A DNA stretch of 64,000 bases from Amycolatopsis nigrescens CSC17Ta-90. Its GTDB lineage: Bacteria; Actinomycetota; Actinomycetes; Mycobacteriales; Pseudonocardiaceae. The notes under the pieces are model-generated. The model was not told the origin of the DNA. It did not search any database and was given only the letters and a program-made list of their open reading frames with translations. Shown here piece after piece: positions 53,043-61,882 of this stretch. The DNA is taken from the NCBI RefSeq assembly GCF_000384315.1, contig NZ_ARVW01000001.1, positions 6,262,157 to 6,326,156 on the forward strand. The letters run 5' to 3'. The translations under genes were made by a program, and so were the position numbers. The number at the start of each line of letters is the position of its first letter. Positions within the stretch are counted from its first letter, which is position 1.

Positions 53043-53070
53043 GAGGGCAAATAGTCGGCTATTTGCCCTC
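53043..53070. terminator. Perfect palindrome, GGCAAATAG element copy D, at ipdC stop
   Basis: GAGGGCAAATAG (53043-53054) and CTATTTGCCCTC (53059-53070) flank TCGG. The minus-strand TAG in the right arm is the stop codon of ipdC. Confidence 0.8.
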
Positions 53071-54108
53071 GGGGAGCTGGGCGATGGACCGCTCGGCCTC
53101 GGCCACCACGCCCTCGACCAGCTCGGCCACGCTCGGCAGGTCGCCCAGCAGGCCGACGACCTGCCCGGAAGCGAGCACCCCGGCGCCGGTGTCCCCGTCC
53201 ACCAGCCCGGCCCGCAGCAGCATCGGCGTGTTCGCCGCCATCAGCACCTGTGCCCAGGTGCGGTCCCCGCCGCGTTTCATGGCCAGACCTTCACGGGCCA
53301 TCGCGAGCCAGGACAGCCCGGTGAGCCGCCGGAAACGCACCGCGTTCGCCGCCGCGCGGGCGAAACCGGTGGCCGGGCCGGACCGTTCCAGCGCCTCGAC
53401 CAGCTCGGTGCGCAGCACCCGGTGCGGCATGCCGTCCACCTTCCTGGTGACCACCGTGTCGTTCAGCCCGCGCCGCAGATAGGCCTGTTTGACCGGTTCG
53501 GGCACCGTGCTCTCCTTGGTCAGCAGGAACCGCGTGCCCATCGCGACTCCGGCCGCGCCGTAGGCCAGCGCGGCGGCGAGCCCGCGGCCGTCGAAGAAGC
53601 CGCCGGCGGCGACCACCGGGATGTCCACCGCGTCCAGCACCGACGGCAGCAGCAGGGTGGTGGCCACCCCGCCGGTGTGCCCGCCGCCCTCGCCGCCCTG
53701 CACGATCACCGCGTCGGCGCCCCATTCGGCCACCTTCACCGCGTGCCGGGCGGCGCCGACCGAGGGGATCACCACGATGCCGGCGTCTTTCAGCCGCGCG
53801 ATCATTTCCCGGCGCGGGGCCAGCGCGAAGGACGCGACCCGGACCCCTTCGGCGACCATCAGGTCCACCCGGCGGCCGGCGTCCTCGGCGTCCGCGCGCA
53901 GGTTGACCCCGAACGGCCGGTCGGTGCGCTCCTTGGTCTCCTGCACCGCGAGGGCGAGCTCGTCGAAGCTCATCGTTGCCGAGGCCAGGATGCCAAGCCC
54001 GCCGGCCTCGGCGGTGGCCGACACCAGCCGCGGCCCGGCGACCCAGCCCATCCCGGTCTGCACCACCGGATGGCGCACCCCGGTCAGCTCGGTCAGCGCC
54101 GTCCTCAT
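53059..54108 (-). CDS. ipdC: IpdC: NAD(P)H-dependent flavin oxidoreductase (nitronate monooxygenase family)
   Basis: An FMN TIM-barrel protein of 349 residues of the nitronate-monooxygenase/2-nitropropane-dioxygenase family: LTGVRHPVVQTGMGWVAGPRLVSATAEAGGLGILAS (N-terminus), WGADAVIVQGGEGGGHTGG (about 130-148) and IPVVAAGGFFDGRGLAAALAYGAAGVAMGTRFLLTKES. The order echA20-ipdA-ipdB-ipdC equals Rv3550-Rv3553. There it acts as a flavin reductase/dehydrogenase in HIP degradation. Its last codons and TAG stop are part of a GGCAAATAG palindrome. The start overlaps the ipdB stop by 4 bp. Confidence 0.87.
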   Translation of the reverse strand: MRTALTELTGVRHPVVQTGMGWVAGPRLVSATAEAGGLGILASATMSFDELALAVQETKERTDRPFGVNLRADAEDAGRRVDLMVAEGVRVASFALAPRREMIARLKDAGIVVIPSVGAARHAVKVAEWGADAVIVQGGEGGGHTGGVATTLLLPSVLDAVDIPVVAAGGFFDGRGLAAALAYGAAGVAMGTRFLLTKESTVPEPVKQAYLRRGLNDTVVTRKVDGMPHRVLRTELVEALERSGPATGFARAAANAVRFRRLTGLSWLAMAREGLAMKRGGDRTWAQVLMAANTPMLLRAGLVDGDTGAGVLASGQVVGLLGDLPSVAELVEGVVAEAERSIAQLPEGK

Positions 54109-54851
54109 GACGGGACCTCCTTGTCCCGCAAGGACTTCGGGTCGACCACCGTGCGCAGCAGCCGCAGCTCCTCCGCCGTCGGCGCCCTGGTTTCGGTGGT
54201 CCGCGAGGTGTCCAGCTCGAAGGAGGTCGCCTCGGTCACCTCGGCCACCGTCACCCCCGGATGCACCGACAGCAGCCGCATCGCGTGCCCGGCACCGCCG
54301 AAGTCCAGCACGCCGAGGTTGGTGACCACCCGGTGCAGGTCGTGGAACCGCCACGCGGACGGTCCGGCCTGTTCCGCGCGGTCATAACCGACCCCGGAAA
54401 CCACGTCCACCTCCGGCACGAACACCCTGGTGCCGTGCCTCGGCACCCAGTAGCTGGTGCGGTGGTTGACCGTGTTGCCGGGACCGCCGCGCACCCCGAG
54501 CAGCTGCTTCTTCGGCCGGGCGTGCTCGCCGATCGCGGAGATGTTCTGGTTGCCGTACCGGTCGATCTGGTTGGCGCCCATCACCACATGCCGGTTTCCG
54601 TGCGGCACCACGGTTTCCAGCACCTTGCGGAAGGGCTGCCAACCTTCGATCACCGGCTCGCCGCCGGTGTTCGCCAGCAGGTATGCCTCGCCGTCGGACA
54701 GCAGCAGATCGGGCTCGAAGGTGAGCCTGGCCAGCTTGGCGCCGATCGAAGGCAGCAGGCCCATCGGGCTGACCACGATCTCGCCGTCGCCCCGGAACAG
54801 CTCGGCGCACGCCACCGCCGCGTACTCGGCCCTGGTGACTGTGGTGCTCAT
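54105..54851 (-). CDS. ipdB: COCHEA-CoA hydrolase subunit IpdB
   Basis: A CoA-transferase-family beta subunit of 248 residues: YAAVACAELFRGDGEIVVSPMGLLPSIGAKLARLT, RHVVMGANQIDRYGNQNISAIGEHARPKKQLLGVRGGPGNTVNHRTSYWV and TNLGVLDFGGAGHAMRLLSVHPGV. IpdA-IpdB, although CoA-transferase-like, is a hydrolase that opens the last steroid ring of COCHEA-CoA. The usual catalytic CoA-transferase Glu context is altered (GANQID), as expected for IpdB. Its ATG overlaps the stop of the 25-residue ORF that separates it from ipdA. Confidence 0.9.
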   Translation of the reverse strand: MSTTVTRAEYAAVACAELFRGDGEIVVSPMGLLPSIGAKLARLTFEPDLLLSDGEAYLLANTGGEPVIEGWQPFRKVLETVVPHGNRHVVMGANQIDRYGNQNISAIGEHARPKKQLLGVRGGPGNTVNHRTSYWVPRHGTRVFVPEVDVVSGVGYDRAEQAGPSAWRFHDLHRVVTNLGVLDFGGAGHAMRLLSVHPGVTVAEVTEATSFELDTSRTTETRAPTAEELRLLRTVVDPKSLRDKEVPS

Positions 54852-54925
54852 GCCGCCTCCTGTGTCTTGCGGGGCACCCGCACCCGGTCGGCCCGCATGA
54901 ATGGGGCTCCGCCAGTGTCAGTCAT
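54848..54925 (-). CDS. Possible 25-residue microprotein between ipdA and ipdB
   Basis: The ORF overlaps ipdA by 4 bp at its start (ATGA) and ipdB by 4 bp at its end (ATGA). GAGGAGGCCGC is directly upstream of its ATG, a strong Shine-Dalgarno, and CAGGAGGCGGC at its own 3' end serves ipdB. The peptide begins MTDTGGAPFMRADRV and ends PRKTQEAA; it is basic and has no signal or membrane segment. The similar sequences at its two junctions suggest it arose by duplication of the ipdA-ipdB boundary. Translation looks likely; function unknown. It may only couple translation, or it may be a subunit. Confidence 0.5.
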   Translation of the reverse strand: MTDTGGAPFMRADRVRVPRKTQEAA

Positions 54926-55785
54926 GCGGCCTCCTCGGTGAACCGGGCCACCTCGGCCTGGTAATGCGCCTCGTCGCCGGAGAGGAAGCGGTCCACGAAC
55001 TTCGGCCACTCGCCGGGATCCTTCGCAGCCGCCACGTAGTGCCGCTGGAATCGTTCGTCGCGGCCGTAGTCCGGGGCGGCGGTGGTGAAATGCGCGCCGT
55101 TCGGCGTTTCCGCGACGCCGTGCACCAGCCCGCGGCTCAGCAGCAGGCTCTGCACCGGTGCGGTCGCGGTCAGTTCCGCGGTCTCGACGACCTTCTCCAC
55201 CGAGACGTAACAACGCTTCGCGGCGAGCGCGAACAGTTCGTCGAAATACGGGTCCGGGCCGAGGTACTGCGCGTTGCCCCTGGCGTCCGCCCGGTTGAGG
55301 TGGACCAGCGCGGCGTCCAGCTCCAGCGCGGGCACCGCGAGCAGCTCCTCGCCGTCCGGGTAGGGCGAGCGCACGGTCTTCAGGTGCGGGTTCAGCCGGA
55401 GCACGTCCGAGCCGAGGCCGGCCCTGGTCGGCAGGAACGGCAGCCGCCCGGCGGCGGCGGAAAGCCCGGTGCCGAACACGCCTTCGTCGTACTCGGTCAC
55501 CTCGATCTCACCCGCCTCGCGGACCCTGCCGAACCACGGGTCGTAGGGCACCGAGTCCAGGGTGACGAAACCGAAGACCAGCCGTCGGATCTTGCCGGCC
55601 GAAGCGAGCAGCCCGACGTCCGGACCGCCGTAGGACACCACGGTCAGATCCCGCAACGGCGAGCGCAGTATCGCGCGCACCAGCGCCATCGGCTTGCGCC
55701 GGGAGCCCCAGCCGCCGATGCCGACGGTCATCCCGTCGGTGAGCTCGGCGACCACCTCGTCCGGGGTCATCCGCTTGTCGGCCAT
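54922..55785 (-). CDS. ipdA: COCHEA-CoA hydrolase subunit IpdA
   Basis: A CoA-transferase-family alpha subunit of 287 residues: MTPDEVVAELTDGMTVGIGGWGSRRKPMALVRAILRSPLRDLTVVSYGGPDVGLL, FGFVTLDSVPYDPWFGRVREAGEIEVTEYDEGVF and LDAALVHLNRADARGNAQYLGPDPYFDELFALAAKRCYVSVE. The paired subunit is ipdB. It is coupled to echA20 upstream by an overlap (ATG/TGA) and to the 25-residue ORF downstream. Confidence 0.91.
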   Translation of the reverse strand: MADKRMTPDEVVAELTDGMTVGIGGWGSRRKPMALVRAILRSPLRDLTVVSYGGPDVGLLASAGKIRRLVFGFVTLDSVPYDPWFGRVREAGEIEVTEYDEGVFGTGLSAAAGRLPFLPTRAGLGSDVLRLNPHLKTVRSPYPDGEELLAVPALELDAALVHLNRADARGNAQYLGPDPYFDELFALAAKRCYVSVEKVVETAELTATAPVQSLLLSRGLVHGVAETPNGAHFTTAAPDYGRDERFQRHYVAAAKDPGEWPKFVDRFLSGDEAHYQAEVARFTEEAA

Positions 55786-56549
55786 CAGTTCCCCTTGCCG
55801 TTGAGGAATTCCTGGCGCGCGGAGTCGCCCGCGCCGGCCAGGTTGAGCTCGAAGGTGAAGCCCTGTTCGAACCGGTAGCTGCGGTGCACCGGCTGCGGGT
55901 CGATTCCGTTGATGGCCTCCTTGGCCGCCCTGATCACCCTGGTGTCCTTGGCCGCTATCCGCCGCGCCAGCGCGAGCGCGGTCTCGTCCAGCTCGGCCTT
56001 CGGCACCACTTGGTACACCGAACCGTGGTGGTGCAGCTGATGCGCGTCCACGGTGCCGGCGGTGTAGTACAGCGTGCGCATCAGGTGCTGCGGCACCAGC
56101 CTGGCCAGGTGCGTTGCCGCGCCGAGCGCGCCACGGTCCACTTCGGGCAGTCCGAAGGTGGCGTCGTCGGCGGCCACCACCACGTCCGCGTTGCCGACAA
56201 GGCCGATCCCGCCGCCGAGGCAGAACCCGTGCACGGCCGCGATCACCGGCACTGCGCACTCGTACACCGCGGAGAACGCCGCCGCGCAGCCCCGGTTCGC
56301 GCCGAGCAGCGCGGTGTAGGAGCCGTCCTCGCTTTCCCGCTGGATTTCCTTGATGTCCACGCCGGCGTTGAAGCCGCGGCCTTCGGCGCGCAGCACCACG
56401 ACATGACATTCCGGGTCCTCGCCGGCGGCGGTCACCGCGGCCGCGAGATCGAACCAGCCTTGCACGGTCAGCGCGTTCACCGGTGGGGCGTGCACGGTGA
56501 CCAGCTGGATTCCCGGCTCGGCGCGGGCGGTGGTGACGGGGGCAGGCAT
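55785..56549 (-). CDS. echA20: Enoyl-CoA hydratase-family ring hydrolase EchA20
   Basis: A crotonase-fold protein of 254 residues: CHVVVLRAEGRGFNAGVDIKEIQRE (about 48-72), VIAAVHGFCLGGGIGLVGNADVVVAADDATFGLPEVDRGALGAATHLARLVP (about 100-152). In M. tuberculosis EchA20 (Rv3550) hydrolytically opens the D ring of HIEC-CoA. It is first in the leftward operon echA20-ipdA-(ORF)-ipdB-ipdC. A degenerate KstR2 box lies just upstream. Confidence 0.9.
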   Translation of the reverse strand: MPAPVTTARAEPGIQLVTVHAPPVNALTVQGWFDLAAAVTAAGEDPECHVVVLRAEGRGFNAGVDIKEIQRESEDGSYTALLGANRGCAAAFSAVYECAVPVIAAVHGFCLGGGIGLVGNADVVVAADDATFGLPEVDRGALGAATHLARLVPQHLMRTLYYTAGTVDAHQLHHHGSVYQVVPKAELDETALALARRIAAKDTRVIRAAKEAINGIDPQPVHRSYRFEQGFTFELNLAGAGDSARQEFLNGKGN

Positions 56550-56570
56550 ATCGGCCTCGCTTCCAAACCT

Positions 56571-56584
56571 AGCACTTGCTTGGT
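56571..56584. promoter_or_regulatory. Degenerate KstR2 box between echA20 and SDR genes
   Basis: AGCACTTGCTTGGT keeps the right half-site (CTTGnT) of AnCAAGnnCTTGnT but has CACT for CAAG on the left. Its position in the divergent gap mirrors the site at 38641. Confidence 0.5.
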
Positions 56585-56638
56585 ACGTTAGCAGGACGTC
56601 CGACTTCAGGTACAGACCCGAGCGGGAGGTGCGGCCCG

Positions 56639-57414
56639 GTGCCCATGGAACTCGGCCTGGACGGCAAGGTCGTGCTCGTCACCGGTGGCGTCCGCGGCGT
56701 CGGTGCCGGGATCACCGCGGCCTTTCTCGCGGCCGGTGCGCAGGTGGTGACCTGCGCCCGGCGTCCGCCGGAACACCCGGCGGGCGAGGCCGCCTTCCTG
56801 CCCTGCGACGTCCGCGATCCCGCTCAGGTGGAGCGCATGATCGGCGAGCTGACCGGGCGGTACGGCCGGCTCGACGTGCTGGTGAACAACGCCGGCGGCG
56901 CCCCCTACGCCGAGGCGGCCGCCGCGTCCGACCGGTTCCACGAGAAGGTGGTCGCGCTGAACCTGCTCGCTCCGCTGACCGTGGCCAGATGTGCCAATGC
57001 CGTTATGCGACAACAGGATTCCGGCGGCGCGATGGTGAACATCAGCAGCGTCAGCGGGACGAGGCCGTCGCCGGGCACGGCGTCCTACGGCGCGGCCAAG
57101 GCCGGCCTGGCCAGCCTGACCGAGAGCCTGGCGGTGGAGTGGGCGCCCAAGGTGCGGGTGAACGCGCTGGCGGTGGGCATGGTCCGCACCGAGCAGGCCG
57201 AACTGCACTACGGTGACGCGGCCGGGGTCGAAGCCGTCGGCTCGACCGTCCCGTTAGGACGGTTGGCGGAACCGAGCGAGATCGGCGCCTGTGCGGTCTT
57301 CCTGGCTTCACCGCTGGCTTCCTACGTCAGTGGCGCCTGCCTGACGGTGCACGGCGGCGGAGAACTGCCCGCCTTTCTGGCGGCGAGTACGGCGAAAACG
57401 GCAGAGGAGCGTGG

Positions 57415-57418
<4 letters not shown>
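56639..57418 (+). CDS. SDR-family oxidoreductase (Rv3549c-like)
   Basis: A short-chain dehydrogenase of about 259 residues: VVLVTGGVRGVGAGITAAFLAAGAQVVTCAR, LDVLVNNAGGAPYAEAAAASDRFHEKVVALNLLAP, and VNISSVSGTRPSPGTASYGAAKAGLASLTESLAVEWAPKVRVNALAVGMVRTEQ. GTG 56639 has GGGAGG nine bases upstream; ATG 56645 is the alternative. It is divergent from echA20 and paired with the next SDR (ATGA overlap), the arrangement of Rv3549c-Rv3548c. Expected to oxidise a hydroxyacyl-CoA intermediate of steroid catabolism. Confidence 0.87.
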
Positions 57419-58350
<932 letters not shown>

Positions 58351-58352
58351 AT

Positions 58353-58405
58353 GCAGCGAAGGCCACCTTGCCTGCGTTGGATGCAGGCAAGGTGGCCTTC
58401 GCTGC
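58353..58405. terminator. Bidirectional terminator, 23-bp perfect stem
   Basis: Arms 58353-58375 (starting GCAGCGAAGGCCACCTTG) and 58383-58405 are perfect complements with loop GTTGGAT. It lies between the convergent SDR and fadA5 genes. Confidence 0.9.
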
Positions 58406-58414
58406 GTAACGGGG

Positions 58415-59596
<1,182 letters not shown>

Positions 59597-59618
59597 CTAT
59601 CCGGCTCTTCGTCAAAAC

Positions 59619-59632
59619 TAGAACACGTTCTG
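59619..59632. promoter_or_regulatory. KstR box (near match) upstream of fadA5
   Basis: TAGAACACGTTCTG matches the consensus except for the last base (G for A). It is 41 bp upstream of the fadA5 start. Confidence 0.75.
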
Positions 59633-59782
59633 ATTTTGAGCAAGGCCGACCGCGGTCAACCGCCATTTGGTGACTCTCTGCCTGGCCTTTGCCTACCAGG
59701 AGTTTATGATCGCGACTCTGTCAGTAAACGGGTTTCACTGAGCCTCTTTTCTTAGTTAACACCGTATGCTTAAATCCTCGTC

Positions 59783-59796
59783 TAGAACGTGTTCCA
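59783..59796. promoter_or_regulatory. KstR box upstream of cyp125
   Basis: TAGAACGTGTTCCA is a full match to TnnAACnnGTTnnA. It lies 59 bp upstream of the cyp125 GTG at 59855. Confidence 0.85.
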
Positions 59797-59854
59797 CGGT
59801 TTCCGTGGGGTGCGGGTATCCCGCAGGCAGCAACGAAGCGCTCTGGAGGTAGCC

Positions 59855-61081
59855 GTGGCCACACCGCTCATTCCCGCTGGGTTCGACTTCACCGATCCCG
59901 ACCTGTACGCGACCAGGCTGCCACTGGAAGAGTTCGCCGAACTCCGGCAGACCGCCCCGGTCTGGTGGAACCCGCAGCGGCACAACGTCGCCGGGTTCCG
60001 CGACGAGGGCTACTGGGTGGTCACCCGGCTCGAGGACGTCAAAGAGATCTCCAAGGACAGCCAGCTCTTCTCCTCGCAGGAGAAGACCGCGATCATCCGG
60101 TTCGACGAGAACATCACCGAGGACAACCTGAACGCGAACCGGCTCGTCCTGCTGAACATGGACGCCCCGCAGCACACCAAGCTGCGCCGGATCGTGTCCA
60201 AGGGGTTCACCCCGCGCTCGATCGGCAAGCTGGAGGACGCGCTGCGCGACCGGGCCGCCCGGATCGTGCACGCGGCGAAAGCCAAGGGCTCCGGGGACTT
60301 CGTCACCGACGTCGCCTGCGAACTGCCCCTGCAGGCCATCGCCGAGCTGATCGGCATCCCGCAGGAGGACCGGCTCAAGATCTTCGACTGGTCCAACCAG
60401 ATGATCGCCTACGACGACCCCGAGTACGACATCGAACCGATCGCGGCCTCCGCCGAACTGCTCGGCTACGCCTGGAACATGGCCGAAGAGCGCCGGAAGT
60501 GCCCGATGGACGACATCGTCACCAAGCTGATCGAGGCCGATGTGGACGGTGAGTCGCTGGCGTCGGACGAGTTCGGCTTCTTCGTCCTGCTGCTCGCGGT
60601 GGCCGGGAACGAAACCACCCGCAACGCCATCACGCACGGCATGAAGGCGTTCATCGACCACCCCGACCAGTGGCGGCTCTACCAGCAGGAGCGGCCCAAG
60701 ACCGCGCCGGACGAGATCGTCCGCTGGGCCACCCCGGTGGTCGCCTTCCAGCGCACCGCGACCGCGGACACCGAGCTCGGCGGCCAGCGGATCCGCAAGG
60801 GCGACCGGGTCGGCATGTTCTACAGCTCGGCCAACTTCGACCCCGAGGTGTTCGACGAGCCGGAGAAGTTCGACATCCTGCGCGACCCCAACCCGCACGT
60901 CGGCTTCGGCGGCACCGGCTCGCACTACTGCATCGGGGCGAACCTGGCCAGGCTGGAGATCGACCTGATCTTCAACGCGATCGCGCAGGAGATGCCCGGC
61001 ATCAGCGAGGTCGCGGCGCCGGAGCGGCTGCGTTCCGGCTGGCTCAACGGCATCAAGCACTACCAGGTCAAATACGAGTGA
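59855..61081 (+). CDS. cyp125: Cytochrome P450 CYP125 (steroid C26 monooxygenase)
   Basis: A P450 of 408 residues: VWWNPQRHNVAGFRDEGYWVVTRLEDVKEIS near the N-terminus, I-helix LLLAVAGNETTRNAITHGM (about 250), E-x-x-R region IVRWATPVVAFQRTA, and the heme loop VGFGGTGSHYCIGANLARLE with the axial Cys near 356. CYP125 oxidises C26 of cholest-4-en-3-one to the acid, starting side-chain degradation. GTG 59855 follows TGGAGG by six bases and is preferred; a longer frame to 59789 would run into the KstR box. Alternative: the related CYP142, but pairing with fadA5 favours CYP125. Confidence 0.93.
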   Translation: MATPLIPAGFDFTDPDLYATRLPLEEFAELRQTAPVWWNPQRHNVAGFRDEGYWVVTRLEDVKEISKDSQLFSSQEKTAIIRFDENITEDNLNANRLVLLNMDAPQHTKLRRIVSKGFTPRSIGKLEDALRDRAARIVHAAKAKGSGDFVTDVACELPLQAIAELIGIPQEDRLKIFDWSNQMIAYDDPEYDIEPIAASAELLGYAWNMAEERRKCPMDDIVTKLIEADVDGESLASDEFGFFVLLLAVAGNETTRNAITHGMKAFIDHPDQWRLYQQERPKTAPDEIVRWATPVVAFQRTATADTELGGQRIRKGDRVGMFYSSANFDPEVFDEPEKFDILRDPNPHVGFGGTGSHYCIGANLARLEIDLIFNAIAQEMPGISEVAAPERLRSGWLNGIKHYQVKYE

Positions 61082-61114
61082 TCGGATCGCGGCGGGACAC
61101 TAGGGTCCCGTCTC

Positions 61115-61867
61115 ATGCACGATCATGAGTTCACCGCGCACGTGGCCGACCGGTTGGCCGGCCTGCCGGGGGTGCGCGCGGTTTCCCTCGGCGGGTCACG
61201 GGCGCAGGGCACGCACCGGCCGGACAGCGACTGGGACTTCGCGCTGTACTACCGGGACCGGTTCGACCCGGCGGAGCTGCGCGCGCTCGGCTGGCCCGGC
61301 GAGGTGTCCGAGCTCGGCGGCTGGGGCGGCGGGGTGTTCAACGGCGGCGCCTGGCTGCGGATCGACGGCAGGCCGGTCGACCTGCACTACCGCGACCTCG
61401 GGGTGATCGAGCACCAGCTGGCCGAGGCGCGGGCCGGGCGGTTCCAGGTGGAGCCGCTGATGTTCCACCTCGCCGGGATACCGAGCTACCTGGTGCTCGG
61501 CGAGCTGGCGCTCAACCTCGTGCTGCACGGGGAGTTGCCGAAGCCGGCGTACCCGGACGCGCTGCGCGCCGCGGCGCCGAAGGCCTGGTCCGGCATGGCG
61601 ACGCTGGTGCTCACCTACGCTGAGGCGAACCACGCGCCGCAGGGCAGGCTGACCGAGACGGCGGGCGCGCTGGCGCAGGCCGCGCTGCAGACCGCGCACG
61701 CGGTGCTCGCCGCCCGCGGTGAATGGGTGACGAACGAGAAGACCCTGCTCGCCCGCGCCGGCCTCCGCGAGATCGACCGCATCGTCGGCGCCCTCACCCC
61801 GGACCCGGCCGCCCTCACCGCCGCCGTCGCCGAAGCCCGCGCCCTCCTCACCGCCACGGGCAAATAG
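61115..61867 (+). CDS. Nucleotidyltransferase-domain protein
   Basis: A protein of 250 residues. The pol-beta nucleotidyltransferase motif is VSLGGSRAQGTHRPDSDWDFALYYRD (about 23-48: GGSxAxG...DSDxD). A later acidic residue lies in GRPVDLHYRD. The rest is helical (TAGALAQAALQTAHAVLAARGEWVTNEKTLLARAGL), resembling DUF4037/kanamycin-nucleotidyltransferase-type domains. It may transfer AMP to a small molecule; the target is unknown. Its last codons (GK, TAG) belong to the GGCAAATAG palindrome shared with the convergent GH92 gene. It is 33 bp after cyp125 but no functional tie is evident. Confidence 0.82.
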   Translation: MHDHEFTAHVADRLAGLPGVRAVSLGGSRAQGTHRPDSDWDFALYYRDRFDPAELRALGWPGEVSELGGWGGGVFNGGAWLRIDGRPVDLHYRDLGVIEHQLAEARAGRFQVEPLMFHLAGIPSYLVLGELALNLVLHGELPKPAYPDALRAAAPKAWSGMATLVLTYAEANHAPQGRLTETAGALAQAALQTAHAVLAARGEWVTNEKTLLARAGLREIDRIVGALTPDPAALTAAVAEARALLTATGK

Positions 61868-61882
61868 TCGGCTATTTGCCCG
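61857..61882. terminator. Perfect palindrome, GGCAAATAG element copy E, shared stops
   Basis: CGGGCAAATAG (61857-61867) and CTATTTGCCCG (61872-61882) flank TCGG. TAG in each arm is the stop of the gene reading into it, on both strands. Confidence 0.85.

Noticed and set aside
56571..56584. Idea that the site before echA20 is a full KstR2 box
   Set aside because: The left half-site is CACT and not CAAG; only a degenerate site can be claimed.
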